In this document: positions 35,203 through 43,933 of the stretch, piece after piece
Position numbering within the stretch: the first letter of the stretch is position 1
Layout: each line of letters starts with the position of its first letter
From: CAVWGP01 sp963754645
GTDB taxonomy: Bacteria; Pseudomonadota; Alphaproteobacteria; Bin65
DNA: 64,000 nt
Assembly (NCBI GenBank): GCA_963754645.1
Contig: CAVWGP010000004.1
Span: forward strand, 930,001-994,000
Direction: 5' to 3'
Notes under the pieces: generated by a model
Database searches by the model: none
Told to the model about the DNA's origin: nothing
Seen by the model: the letters and a program-made list of their open reading frames with translations, nothing else
Position numbers and translations under genes: made by a program

Positions 35203-36206
35203 AACGGCTTTTCGGCGGCGAATCGGCGGAAAGCGAGAATCGCCCGATCGTGCAACGGCGCGACCACGGTTTTGGCCCGCGGGCAACGCCGCCGCGCGCC
35301 GAACCCAAGCGCGGCACGACATCGTCCGAAGCGGCGCCGCTGGCGCGACTGCGCATCGAGCTGCCCGACGATCGGACGCGGCTCGGCCGGCTGACCGCTT
35401 TGGGCAAGGACGGACAGGCATTGGACACATCGTGGCCGGCGGCGGGGCAGGCGAATCGCGCGATCGCGGCTCGCCATGGCAATGAGCTGGCGGCGCGCGA
35501 GCGGCGTTTTGGCGACACGCCGCTCGGCACCTATCGCATTGTCGAGCGCATTTCGTATCGCGTCATGCCGTCCGAACTCGCCGAGCTCGCGGGCAACATG
35601 GATGCGCTGATCGCCCAAGCCACCGCCGGCGAAGCCAATGCGGCGGCGAGCGCGGGCCGCGGGCCGCTGGTCATCCACGCCAATACGGGCGGCGGAGGCG
35701 GCGCGGGCTGCGGCTCGCTGGCGCTCGATGCGGCGGATATGCGCCGCTTGTTGCGCCTGGCGCCGCTCATGCCCGAGCGCGCGCAAACGCCGATCGAGGT
35801 GGAAATCGCCCGGCTGCCTTTGTCGCAAGCCGGCAAGGCGAGCGCTGCCGGCGCGGTCGATGTCGGCGACCCGTGGGAGGCTATGCTTGTGCTTTCGGGC
35901 CGCTCGCCGATCGACGACGTTAATCGCACGGACGACCGCTACGATTCTCCGGCTTCAAGCGATCTGTACGCGGCGGACCGGATGCGCGATCTCGGCTATG
36001 CCGTCGGTACCTATCGCAGCAGCCGGAGCCGCACCGACGACAATCGCGCCGAGCAGGTGCGCTCGAGCGACGATCGGCAAACCGATGCCGGCGGCGGCGA
36101 CGCGCCACCGCCGCAATCGCGCGCCGGCGACGACGCCGGCGACAGCGGCATGGACAATCGCGCCGGGTCCGACGCGTCGCCCACCGGCGGCGCTTACGAC
36201 CGCTGA
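35187..36206 (+). CDS. Hypothetical protein with a possible L,D-transpeptidase-like region
   Basis: The 339-residue product starts MFGWLKRLFGGESAESENR. A middle region (about 50-215) reads LTALGKDGQALDTSWPAAGQ, FGDTPLGTYRIVERISYRVM and PLVIHANTGGGGGAGCGSLA then LDAADMRRLLRL. The order DTPxGTYRI, IHxNTGG, GCxxLxxxDxxxLL resembles YkuD L,D-transpeptidases (DTPTGxF, HGT, SHGCIRLxxxD), but the canonical SHGC is GAGC, so this is only an inference. The C-terminal 100 residues are Asp/Ser/Arg-rich and probably disordered. It overlaps the glycosyltransferase gene by 16 bases, suggesting a shared role at the envelope. Confidence 0.6.
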   Translation: MFGWLKRLFGGESAESENRPIVQRRDHGFGPRATPPRAEPKRGTTSSEAAPLARLRIELPDDRTRLGRLTALGKDGQALDTSWPAAGQANRAIAARHGNELAARERRFGDTPLGTYRIVERISYRVMPSELAELAGNMDALIAQATAGEANAAASAGRGPLVIHANTGGGGGAGCGSLALDAADMRRLLRLAPLMPERAQTPIEVEIARLPLSQAGKASAAGAVDVGDPWEAMLVLSGRSPIDDVNRTDDRYDSPASSDLYAADRMRDLGYAVGTYRSSRSRTDDNRAEQVRSSDDRQTDAGGGDAPPPQSRAGDDAGDSGMDNRAGSDASPTGGAYDR

Positions 36207-36207
36207 G

Positions 36208-37497
36208 CTACGCGCGCTTGTCCAAGAAGCGCGGCGCCTTCACGCTGCTTTCGAATTCCTTGGCCAGCGTGCCGATCTCGAGCACGTCGATTTCGGGCCG
36301 GACTTCGAATGTCCGCCGCACCGCCTCGGCGACCTTGCCGGCCACCGCGCCGCCGTCGAGGCCGCGCTTGACCTCGATGAAGACGCGGAGAATTTCGCGA
36401 TCCGCGGCGGTCTGCAGCTCGACGCGGAAATCGTTGACCTCCGCGATGCGGAAGACGAAATCCTCGAACTCGGAGTGATTCATGTTGACGCCGCGGATCT
36501 TGAAAAATCCGGCGGTGCGATGGGCATGGCGCATAACGGGAAAAACCGAGAACGGGCCGGTCAAGCTCGTCTCGTTCCGAATCGTCACGATATCGCCCGA
36601 GCTCCAGCGCAAGAACGGCGTGCCGTTGTTGATCCAGAGCGGCGTGATGACGAGCAGGCCTTCTTGGCCGTCGGCGACGGGCAGCTTGGTTTTCTCGTCG
36701 ACGACCTCGAACAGCGCCTGATCGCTCCAGATGTGAAAGCCTTCGTGCACGTGGCTGTCGGCGCCGAGAATGCCGATCTCGGTCATGCCGAAGAGATCGT
36801 TGACCTCGGCGCCCCACATGCGCTGCAGCTTGTCGCGCTTGGCCTTGGACAGCGCCTCGGCGCCGACTAGGACTTTGCGCACCGAGCCCGCCGCGAGATC
36901 GATGCCCTGCGCCTCGGCGAGGTTGGCGAGATGCAGGCCGTAGCTCGGCATGCCCATCCACAGGCTCGGCTTCAGGCGCTGAATGAGATCGAGCTGGATC
37001 TGCGACGGCGTGTTGCTGCCGGCGCCGGCCCACAGCACGCCGACATCGGCCATGTTCGCCGTACGCGCCCAGAGCTGGCCGGCGGGATGCACGCCGAGGG
37101 GAAACGACATGTGGCAGACATCGCCGCGTTGGACTCCGGCGCAGGCCCAGCAGCGCACGAGCTGCAAATAAGTGTGCCGCAGATCCTCGAATGTGCGCGG
37201 ATAGAACAGCGGCACGCCGGTGGCGCCGCCCGAGCGCCAATACTCGGCGATCTCGTTCGCCGGCGCGATGCCGAATTCGGCCATGAACCGGTCGGCGGGG
37301 ATGGCGCGCAGCGTTTCCTTGTCGACAATGGGAATCTTGGCCCATTCGGCGGGATCGTCGAGCCGGTCGGCGCGGACATGATCGAGTCTGCCTCTGTAGA
37401 ACGGCGCGCGCCGCGCTTGGTTCAGCGCGATCGGCAGCCGTGATTTCTGGATGGCGGCGATATCCGATTTGGATTTGGGCAGCCGGAGATCGAGCAT
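36208..37497 (-). CDS. Phenylacetate-CoA ligase (PaaK)-like adenylate-forming enzyme
   Basis: A 429-residue ANL-superfamily protein. It has EYWRSGGATGVPLFYPRTFE (PaaK-type AMP/phosphate loop), NDLFGMTEIGILGADSHVHE (A5 motif region), WSSGDIVTIRNETS (A7) and HRTAGFFKIRGVNMNHSEFE (A8 hinge). Members activate aryl or acyl acids to CoA thioesters. It is the last gene of a minus-strand run beginning with livG, suggesting it processes an imported acid. Its stop is one base from the stop of the convergent gene. Confidence 0.88.
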   Translation of the reverse strand: MLDLRLPKSKSDIAAIQKSRLPIALNQARRAPFYRGRLDHVRADRLDDPAEWAKIPIVDKETLRAIPADRFMAEFGIAPANEIAEYWRSGGATGVPLFYPRTFEDLRHTYLQLVRCWACAGVQRGDVCHMSFPLGVHPAGQLWARTANMADVGVLWAGAGSNTPSQIQLDLIQRLKPSLWMGMPSYGLHLANLAEAQGIDLAAGSVRKVLVGAEALSKAKRDKLQRMWGAEVNDLFGMTEIGILGADSHVHEGFHIWSDQALFEVVDEKTKLPVADGQEGLLVITPLWINNGTPFLRWSSGDIVTIRNETSLTGPFSVFPVMRHAHRTAGFFKIRGVNMNHSEFEDFVFRIAEVNDFRVELQTAADREILRVFIEVKRGLDGGAVAGKVAEAVRRTFEVRPEIDVLEIGTLAKEFESSVKAPRFLDKRA

Positions 37498-37505
37498 CGT
37501 CTTGC

Positions 37506-38630
37506 CTAGCCCCAAACCTCCGCGGCGACCGATTCGATCAGCTCGATCTTGCGCTTCGTGTCGTCCATCGTGATCGGCTGGCCGCCGCCGCTGCCGCTGG
37601 AAAAGCCGCACTGCGGCGAAAGGCCGAGGCGTTCGATCGCAACGTGTTTCGACGCGGCTTCGATGCGGCGCTTCAGCTCGTCCTTCGATTCGAGCTGCGG
37701 CGTCTTGCTGCTGACCAGGCCGAGGACGACGAATTTGTTCCTGGGCACAAAACGCAGCGGCGTGAAATCGCCCGCCCGGGCGGTGTCGTATTCCAGAAAA
37801 TAGCCGTCGACTTTGACTTGATTGAAGAGCTGGTCGGCGATCGGCTCGTAGCCGCCCTCGGCCATCCACGCGCCCTTGAGATTGCCGCGGCAGAGATGGA
37901 TGCCGACGGTCATGCCCGCCGGCCGATCCTCGATGGCGCGATTGATCAGCGTCGCATAGGTCGCCGTCAGCTTGTCCGGGTCGTCGCCGCGCTTTTTCAC
38001 GTCCGCGCGGGCGCCGTGATCGCAATTGCAGGGCAGGGCGGTGTCGTCGAGCTGAAGATAGGTGCAGCCGAGCTTCGCGAGTTCGGCGATCTCCTGCCGA
38101 TAGATCGCGACCAGGTCGTCGAAATAGCCTTCGATGTTCGGGTAAACCCTTTCGTCCACCGAGCGGGGCCCGAGAAAAAAATGCATGACTGGCGGCGACG
38201 GTATCGTGACTTTCGGTGTGCCGCGCTTGACCACGGATTTCAAATAAGCGAATTCGTCGGTCGCGATGCCGCGCACGCGCTGGAGTTTTTCCTTGGCATA
38301 AGGCGAGGCAGCGACGCCGATTTCGCCTTTCTCGGAGCGGAAGGAGCCCCAGGCCCCGTCGCGCAGGCCGAAGGCGGGGATCGCGTCGATGAAGCCGGCG
38401 GACCAGCTGCGCCGGCGGAATTCGCCGTCGGTCACCGATGGCAGACCCAGCCCTTCCTGAAATCCGACGATCTCGGCGACGCACTCGTCTTGAATCTTGC
38501 GGAACCTCGCCGCATCGATCTTGCCGGCCTTGGCTTGGCGCGCCGCATCGAGCAGTTTTTCCGGGCGCAAGAAACTGCCGACATGCTCGATATGAAAGGG
38601 TGGCTTGTCGCGCGCCGGTGCCGCCATCAT
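37506..38630 (-). CDS. Cobalamin-independent methionine synthase-like (MetE C-terminal type) protein
   Basis: A 374-residue single-barrel protein resembling the C-terminal catalytic half of MetE. The start HIEHVGSFLRPEKLLDAARQ, PSVTDGEFRRRSW, LGCTYLQLDDTALPC and the zinc-ligand motifs IHLCRGN (His/Cys) and SPQCGFSSG (Cys) are all family features. Stand-alone proteins of this kind transfer methyl groups or handle thiols in catabolic clusters and are not necessarily methionine synthases. It lies 8 bases upstream of the PaaK-like gene and was probably recruited for catabolism of the compound taken up by the liv system. The start is one of two adjacent ATG codons. Confidence 0.85.
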   Translation of the reverse strand: MMAAPARDKPPFHIEHVGSFLRPEKLLDAARQAKAGKIDAARFRKIQDECVAEIVGFQEGLGLPSVTDGEFRRRSWSAGFIDAIPAFGLRDGAWGSFRSEKGEIGVAASPYAKEKLQRVRGIATDEFAYLKSVVKRGTPKVTIPSPPVMHFFLGPRSVDERVYPNIEGYFDDLVAIYRQEIAELAKLGCTYLQLDDTALPCNCDHGARADVKKRGDDPDKLTATYATLINRAIEDRPAGMTVGIHLCRGNLKGAWMAEGGYEPIADQLFNQVKVDGYFLEYDTARAGDFTPLRFVPRNKFVVLGLVSSKTPQLESKDELKRRIEAASKHVAIERLGLSPQCGFSSGSGGGQPITMDDTKRKIELIESVAAEVWG

Positions 38631-38718
38631 TGTCTCCAAACGCTATTGCAAATCGGGAATCCTCGGTAGCAACATCGGCGGCGGAATAAAAACCAAGCGG
38701 CCGAATCGCATTGCCTCG

Positions 38719-39198
38719 CTATTCCCGCGGCTTGACGTTGACATGGATTCCGAGGATCAGCCATTTGCCCTCAACGTCGGCGAAGCTGAGATCGAAATGC
38801 ACCCGGCTCGGCTCGGTCTGGAAAACGCCCTTCATGATCAAGACGCCGTTGCTGTCGATCGTCGGTCCCTCGGCAATTTCGGGCTTGTAGGCGACGATAA
38901 GCCCGAAGTCGATTTTGCGTTCGCGAAACACCTTGAACGCGCCGGCGATGCGTTCGATGGAAAATTGGCGGCGAAAGGCCGGCGCGATGCGGGCATGAAA
39001 CACCGTGTAGTTATTGGCCAGGTTGGCGTCGTTGAGCATCGAGACGGCTTGCTTGATGAGAACTTCCTGCAATTCCGCGCTCGGCATCTGGCCGGGCTTG
39101 TTCGGCGCGTCGGACGAGAGGCCTTGGGCGTGAACCGGCGCGAAGGTGCCAGACAGCGAAAGGACGACGACGAGAAATAGGCGACGCAGCATCGACAT
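38719..39198 (-). CDS. Small secreted hypothetical protein
   Basis: From ATG 39198 the product has a signal peptide (MLRRLFLVVVLSLSGTFAPV, then HAQG) and a ~130-residue mature domain. That domain includes NNYTVFHARIAPAFRRQFSI, FKVFRERKIDFGLIVAYKPE and GKWLILGIHVNV, looking like an NTF2-like or DUF4019-type alpha+beta domain. An in-frame ATG further upstream (39258) would place a charged segment before the signal. It sits between livM and the MetE-like gene in the same direction. The function is unknown. Confidence 0.75.
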   Translation of the reverse strand: MSMLRRLFLVVVLSLSGTFAPVHAQGLSSDAPNKPGQMPSAELQEVLIKQAVSMLNDANLANNYTVFHARIAPAFRRQFSIERIAGAFKVFRERKIDFGLIVAYKPEIAEGPTIDSNGVLIMKGVFQTEPSRVHFDLSFADVEGKWLILGIHVNVKPRE

Positions 39199-39274
39199 AG
39201 GAGCCTCATGCGAAAGCGGGTGAAACATTGGGACATTCGATCGGCGCGACCTTATCACGCCCGAATGCGGGATT

Positions 39275-40183
39275 CTATCGCGGGGGCGCGAGGCGCGCCA
39301 TCGGTTCGGGCAGCAAGCCGCGCGGCCGGTAGCGCATGACGAGCAGCAGGCCGAGGCCGACCAGCGCCTCGCGCAGCGACGCGATTTGCACGGCGCTGAT
39401 GCCGGGCACGATGGCGGTCAAAAAGCGCGTCGATTCGAGAAAAAACACCACGACATAGGCGCCCGCGACCGCGCCGAGATTGTTGCCGATGCCGCCGGCG
39501 GTCAGCGCCAAAAATATGTAGATCGTGATCAGCGGCGTGAAAAGATCGGGCACGATATAGCTGGTGTAGTGGCCGTAGAGCGCGCCGGCGAGGCCGGCCA
39601 GGACGCCGCCGATGGCGAAGGCCTGGACCTTGAACCAGACGATGTTTTTCCCGGCCACGGCGGCGACGGGCGCATCCTCGCGAATGGCGCGCAGCACGCG
39701 GCCGAACGGCGAGCGGCGCACGCGCTCGACGGCGAGGTAGGCGATGGCGAGCGCGGCCAGGGCGAACAGCAAATAATAGAGATTGAAATCCGGCCCGAAG
39801 CTCGCCTTGAGCGGCTGCGGAATGCGCGAAATGCCGTCGGTGCCGCGCGTCAGCCAGATTTCGTTCTCGGCGACGACGCGCACCGCCTCGGCGAAGCCGA
39901 GCGTGACGATGGCGAGATAGTCCTCGCGCAGGCGCAGCAGGCCGAGCGTGGTCAGCCCGCCGACAACGGCGGTGACGATCATGGCGGCGACGAAGCCCCA
40001 GACGATCGGCAGGCCAAGGCCCGCGGGCACGGTGAAGAGCGCCGAGGCGTAGGCGCCGAAAGCAAAAAGGCCGGCAAGGCCGAGGTTGACCATGCCGGTC
40101 ATGCCCCACATGACGTTGAGCGACAGCGCGAGGAGGGCGTAGATCGCGCCGAAGGTCGCCATGTCGAGCAGATAATTGACCAT
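39275..40183 (-). CDS. livM: Branched-chain amino acid-type ABC transporter permease LivM
   Basis: A 302-residue membrane protein with eight to nine helices. Family motifs include LSLNVMWGMTGMVNLGLAGL, DYLAIVTLGFAEAVRVVAEN, FGRVLRAIREDAPVAAVAGK (EAA-like loop) and GALYGHYTSYIVPDLFTPLI. It pairs with LivH (3 bases upstream). The transporter class imports branched-chain amino acids, amides, urea or aromatic acids. Catabolic neighbours suggest a non-standard substrate. Confidence 0.94.
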   Translation of the reverse strand: MVNYLLDMATFGAIYALLALSLNVMWGMTGMVNLGLAGLFAFGAYASALFTVPAGLGLPIVWGFVAAMIVTAVVGGLTTLGLLRLREDYLAIVTLGFAEAVRVVAENEIWLTRGTDGISRIPQPLKASFGPDFNLYYLLFALAALAIAYLAVERVRRSPFGRVLRAIREDAPVAAVAGKNIVWFKVQAFAIGGVLAGLAGALYGHYTSYIVPDLFTPLITIYIFLALTAGGIGNNLGAVAGAYVVVFFLESTRFLTAIVPGISAVQIASLREALVGLGLLLVMRYRPRGLLPEPMARLAPPR

Positions 40184-40186
40184 GGC

Positions 40187-41050
40187 TCAGGCGTTCCGGT
40201 CGCCGAGCAAGCCGCGCGGGCGCAGGCTGAGCACGAACAGGATGGCGAGAAAGCCGACCACGGATTTGTAGGTCGCCGGCAGCGCGAAGAGCGAGAGTTC
40301 CTCGGCCACGCTGACCGCGATGGCGCCGACCACGGCGCCCGGTATGCTGCCGAGCCCGCCGACCACGGCGGCGGCGAAAACCGACAGGATCGCGCGAAAG
40401 CCGACGAGCGGATCGACCGAAGTATCGAGCCCGATCAGCATGCCGCCGATGCCGCCCATGCCCATGCCGAGGAAATTCGCAATGCGCGCCATGCGGTCGG
40501 GGTCGATGCCCTTGATGTCGGCGAGCGACGGATTGTCGGCGACCGCGCGCATCGCCTTGCCCGTCGTCGTCGCGGAGAGAAAGACGAACAGCGCCGTCAT
40601 CGTGACGATGGCGATCGCGGCATTCTCGATCTGCTGCGGCCCCATGCGGAACGGCCCGAAGGTCCAGTCGCGCAGCAGCGGAATGGCGTAGTTCTTCGGC
40701 GCATTGCCGAAACTGAAACGCAGGATATTTTCGATGATGAGGTTGAGCGCGATCGAGGCGATGGCGAGCGGCAGGGCGCCATAGGGGCGGAAGGTCTTCA
40801 GCGCCACGTGGTCCGAAACGATGCCGGCGCCGCCGGCGACGAGAAAGGCGGCCGAAAGCGCCGCGACCGCCGGCAAGCCGAAGGTCGTGTTGGCGAAATA
40901 GCCGGCAAAGGCCCCGACCGCCATGTGTCCGGCGATGGCGAAATTCGGGAAGCGGAGGACGGCGAAAACCATAGTCAGGCCGATGGCGGGCACCGCAAGG
41001 ACGGCGCCCGCCACCAGCCCGTTCAGAACGAGCTGGAAAAGTTCGATCAC
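40187..41050 (-). CDS. livH: Branched-chain amino acid-type ABC transporter permease LivH
   Basis: A 287-residue inner-membrane permease with about eight helices. LivH-type features are VAGAVLAVPAIGLTMVFAVL, FPNFAIAGHMAVGAFAGYFA, KAMRAVADNPSLADIKGIDP (coupling loop) and AVVGGLGSIPGAVVGAIAVS. It is located between the substrate-binding protein (7 bases) and livM (3 bases). Confidence 0.94.
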   Translation of the reverse strand: MIELFQLVLNGLVAGAVLAVPAIGLTMVFAVLRFPNFAIAGHMAVGAFAGYFANTTFGLPAVAALSAAFLVAGGAGIVSDHVALKTFRPYGALPLAIASIALNLIIENILRFSFGNAPKNYAIPLLRDWTFGPFRMGPQQIENAAIAIVTMTALFVFLSATTTGKAMRAVADNPSLADIKGIDPDRMARIANFLGMGMGGIGGMLIGLDTSVDPLVGFRAILSVFAAAVVGGLGSIPGAVVGAIAVSVAEELSLFALPATYKSVVGFLAILFVLSLRPRGLLGDRNA

Positions 41051-41057
41051 CTAGAAA

Positions 41058-42269
41058 CTAGAGCTTGCCGTCGACAATCTTGCCGGCCTTGACCTGCATG
41101 ATGCGAAATTCGCATTCGATGATGTTGCCGTTGGGCGCGAACTTGCACGGACCCGAGGCGCCTTCGTAGTTGATCTCCTTGCCTTGGGCGACGAGCTTCA
41201 GCCCGTCGATGGCGTTGTCGACCTTTTCACCCGGCCCGTCGCTGATCTTGCGCACATTGTCCCGGATCGCGGTGCCGCTGGCCTCCTTGGCCTTGGCCAT
41301 GGCCAGAATCGCGAGGCTGGCGTGGTCGTAGGCCTGCGCGACATAGGTATCGAGATCGGTGCGCCCAAGCATTTTCTTGAGCCGGCTATAGGCGTTGCTG
41401 CCCTGGGCCGGAACCGGCTCGATGCCGTAGATGTTCTCGGCGGCTTCGTTGCCGGCGCCGACGACGAATTGCGGCGTGATACCGAAGGCGAATCCGACGA
41501 TCTTGCCTTTGAAATTGGCGCGGAACACGTCTTTGGCCATGACAATGTTGTCGTTCTGGTAGCCGCCCATGAACAGCAGGTCGGGATTGAATTTCATCAC
41601 CTGATCCACCTCGGAGCGGAACGAGGTTTTCTTGAGATCGTAAATCAGCGATTCGATCTTGACCCCTCGCGGCGTCACGATCTCGGTGATGCGCTTGATG
41701 ACCGATTCGGTGAACGGCGTCTGCGGCATCAGGATGTAGAGGCTCTTCGCCTTGGCATCGAGCGTGAACTTGGCGAATTGCTCGGCTTGCAACACGGTGT
41801 GCGGCTGGGTGCGCACGAAATAGCCCTGATGGGGCAGGTCGGCGATCGTGTCGGCGGCCGAGATCGCCAGCATCATGACCTTGTTTTCCCAGCACAGCGG
41901 CAGCACGGCGGTGCCGACCGCCGAGGCCCAGACGCTCATGATCGCCGAAACCTTGTCGACGTCGATGAGCTTGCGACCCGCCTTCAAGCCGGCTTCGGGA
42001 TTGGTTTGATCGTCCTCGACCAGAAGCTGGATCTGGCGGCCGAGAAGGCCGCCCGCCTTGTTGACTTCGTCGACGACGGCTTGATGCGCTTTATGCATGT
42101 TGGGGCCGAACGCGCCGCCGCTGCCGGTGAGCGGCACGAGGCCGGCGATCTTGATCGGTCCGCTCGCTTGCGCGCGGACGATGGCCGGCGCCGCCATGGC
42201 GGCGCCGCCGAAAGCCGCGGCGCCGGCCAGGAATTCGCGCCGCGCGGGATACCGGATGCGATGGGTCAT
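41058..42269 (-). CDS. Periplasmic substrate-binding protein of the Liv-type transporter
   Basis: ATG 42269 opens a 403-residue protein with a Tat-like signal (ARREFLAGAAAFGGAAMAAP, cleavage near AQA). The mature part is a type I periplasmic fold: IKIAGLVPLTGSGGAFGPNM, LLGRQIQLLVEDDQTNPEAG and PDLLFMGGYQNDNIVMAKDV. These are typical of the LivJ/amide-binding group. It delivers substrate to LivHM. The ligand is unknown, but the linked CoA ligase and HyuAB suggest an organic acid or cyclic amide. Confidence 0.92.
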   Translation of the reverse strand: MTHRIRYPARREFLAGAAAFGGAAMAAPAIVRAQASGPIKIAGLVPLTGSGGAFGPNMHKAHQAVVDEVNKAGGLLGRQIQLLVEDDQTNPEAGLKAGRKLIDVDKVSAIMSVWASAVGTAVLPLCWENKVMMLAISAADTIADLPHQGYFVRTQPHTVLQAEQFAKFTLDAKAKSLYILMPQTPFTESVIKRITEIVTPRGVKIESLIYDLKKTSFRSEVDQVMKFNPDLLFMGGYQNDNIVMAKDVFRANFKGKIVGFAFGITPQFVVGAGNEAAENIYGIEPVPAQGSNAYSRLKKMLGRTDLDTYVAQAYDHASLAILAMAKAKEASGTAIRDNVRKISDGPGEKVDNAIDGLKLVAQGKEINYEGASGPCKFAPNGNIIECEFRIMQVKAGKIVDGKL

Positions 42270-42300
42270 GCTTGCCTCCTCCAAGTGTCGGTTTCTCGTT

Positions 42301-43008
42301 TTATCCGCCGAGGAAAATCCGGCGGATGTCGGGGTCTTCGGCCATGGCTTTCGCCGATCCGTCGCGGCTGTTGCGGCCGTCGACCAGCAAATAAGCGCGA
42401 TCGGCGATGGCCAGGGCGTCGCCGGTGTTCTGTTCCACCATGACGATGGCGTGCCCATCTTGATGAATGGACCGGATGGTTTCAAACAGTTTCTCGCTCG
42501 CCACCGGCGAAAGTCCGGCCGAGGGCTCGTCGAGCAGCAGCAGCTTGGGATCGACCATGAGCGCCATGCCGACGGCGAGCATCTGGCGCTGCCCGCCCGA
42601 CAGGATGCGCGCCGGCTTGCGCTGCCGTTCGGCGAGGGTCGGCAGCCGGGCGAAAACCGCGGCCATGCGCCGCGGGATCGCCTTGCGATCGACATAGCCG
42701 CCGATTTCGAGGTTTTCGCGGATCGTGAGCGAGGGGAATATATTGGCTTCCTGCGGCACGAAAGCGACGCCGAGGCCGGCGATCTTGCGCGGCCGCAAGC
42801 CGCCGATGTCGTTGCCGGCAAAGCGGATCGAGCCGGCGCGCGGCGACAAGAGGCCGGCCACGGTCTTGAGCAGCGTCGATTTTCCGGCGCCGTTCGGCCC
42901 GATGAGGGCCACCAGCTCGCCTTCGGCGACGCTGAGGCCGACGCCTTTGAGAATCTCGTCGTGCGCGCCGTAGCCGGCGACGACGCCCGCGGCTTCGAGC
43001 AGCATCAT
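42301..43008 (-). CDS. livF: ABC transporter ATP-binding protein LivF
   Basis: A 235-residue ATPase with Walker A IGPNGAGKSTLLK, Q-loop FVPQEANIFPSL, signature LSGGQRQMLAVGMAL, Walker B LLLLDEPSAGLSP and a switch region MVEQNTGDALAIADR, in which the usual H-loop His is replaced (EQNTGDAL). It overlaps livG by four bases (ATGA), and the binding-protein gene follows after 31 bases. Confidence 0.94.
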   Translation of the reverse strand: MMLLEAAGVVAGYGAHDEILKGVGLSVAEGELVALIGPNGAGKSTLLKTVAGLLSPRAGSIRFAGNDIGGLRPRKIAGLGVAFVPQEANIFPSLTIRENLEIGGYVDRKAIPRRMAAVFARLPTLAERQRKPARILSGGQRQMLAVGMALMVDPKLLLLDEPSAGLSPVASEKLFETIRSIHQDGHAIVMVEQNTGDALAIADRAYLLVDGRNSRDGSAKAMAEDPDIRRIFLGG

Positions 43009-43772
43009 TGCCGGCGCCCGAGGCCCATATAGGCCTCCTGCACGCGGCGGTCGGCGCTGATTTCGGCGAAGCGGCCCTGCATCAGCTTCTTGCCCTCGGC
43101 GAGCACGACGACGGTGTCGCAGAGATGGGCGATGACGCCCATATTGTGCTCGATGATGAGGAAGGTGTGGCCGTGGTTGCGCAAATCGAGAATGTGTTCC
43201 GAGAGTTCGCGCGCCAGGCTCGGATTGACGCCGGCGGCGGGCTCGTCGAGCATGATGAGGCGCGGCTCGCCCATCAGCGCGCGGCCGAGTTCCAGCAGTT
43301 TCTTTTGCCCGCCGGAAAGATCGGATGCCGGATTGTCGGCGACGCGCGCGAGCTTCAGGCGCTCGACGATGCTCCACGCCTTGTCGCGCAATTCCGCCTC
43401 GCGCCGGCGCAAGGCGCGCGATTTGAACAGCGCGTGGACGAGCGTTTCGCCGGGCTGCGCCTTGCCGAACAGCATCATGTTCTCGAGCACCGAGAGGCGC
43501 TGCAGGCCGCGCGCGATCTGAAAGGTGCGGGCGAGGCCGATCTTGGCGAGGCGGTCCGAGCGCCAGCCGGTCACGTCCTGGCCGTCGAGCAGCACGCGCC
43601 CGCCATGGGGCGGCAGCACGCCCGAGACGACGTTGAACAGCGTCGTTTTCCCGGCGCCGTTCGGCCCGATGAGGCCCGTGATCTTGCCCGGCTCGACCGC
43701 GAGATCGGCGCCGTCGAGCGCCGCCACGCCGCCGAAATGGCGGTGCAATTCGTGAACTTCAAGCAAAGCCAA
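43005..43772 (-). CDS. livG: ABC transporter ATP-binding protein LivG
   Basis: A 255-residue ATPase with Walker A IGPNGAGKTTLFN, LivG-type ARTFQIARGLQRLSVLENMM, signature LSGGQKKLLELGRAL, Walker B LIMLDEPAAGVNP and H-loop FLIIEHNMGVI. It is the first gene of the liv operon, divergent from hyuA across 161 bases that must contain both promoters. Confidence 0.95.
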   Translation of the reverse strand: MALLEVHELHRHFGGVAALDGADLAVEPGKITGLIGPNGAGKTTLFNVVSGVLPPHGGRVLLDGQDVTGWRSDRLAKIGLARTFQIARGLQRLSVLENMMLFGKAQPGETLVHALFKSRALRRREAELRDKAWSIVERLKLARVADNPASDLSGGQKKLLELGRALMGEPRLIMLDEPAAGVNPSLARELSEHILDLRNHGHTFLIIEHNMGVIAHLCDTVVVLAEGKKLMQGRFAEISADRRVQEAYMGLGRRQ

Positions 43773-43933
43773 TGCCGGGCACCGTCAAGCTGCGCGCGAA
43801 CGCTATCGGCTGCCGCCCGGCCGGTCAACGCGCGTTCATCCGCAACCTGCCGCTGCAGCCGCAAGCTTTGTCTTGACGACGGCAGGCATTCAATGCCCAT
43901 GCTAAATTCATTGCGACAATTGGGGGAGCGACT

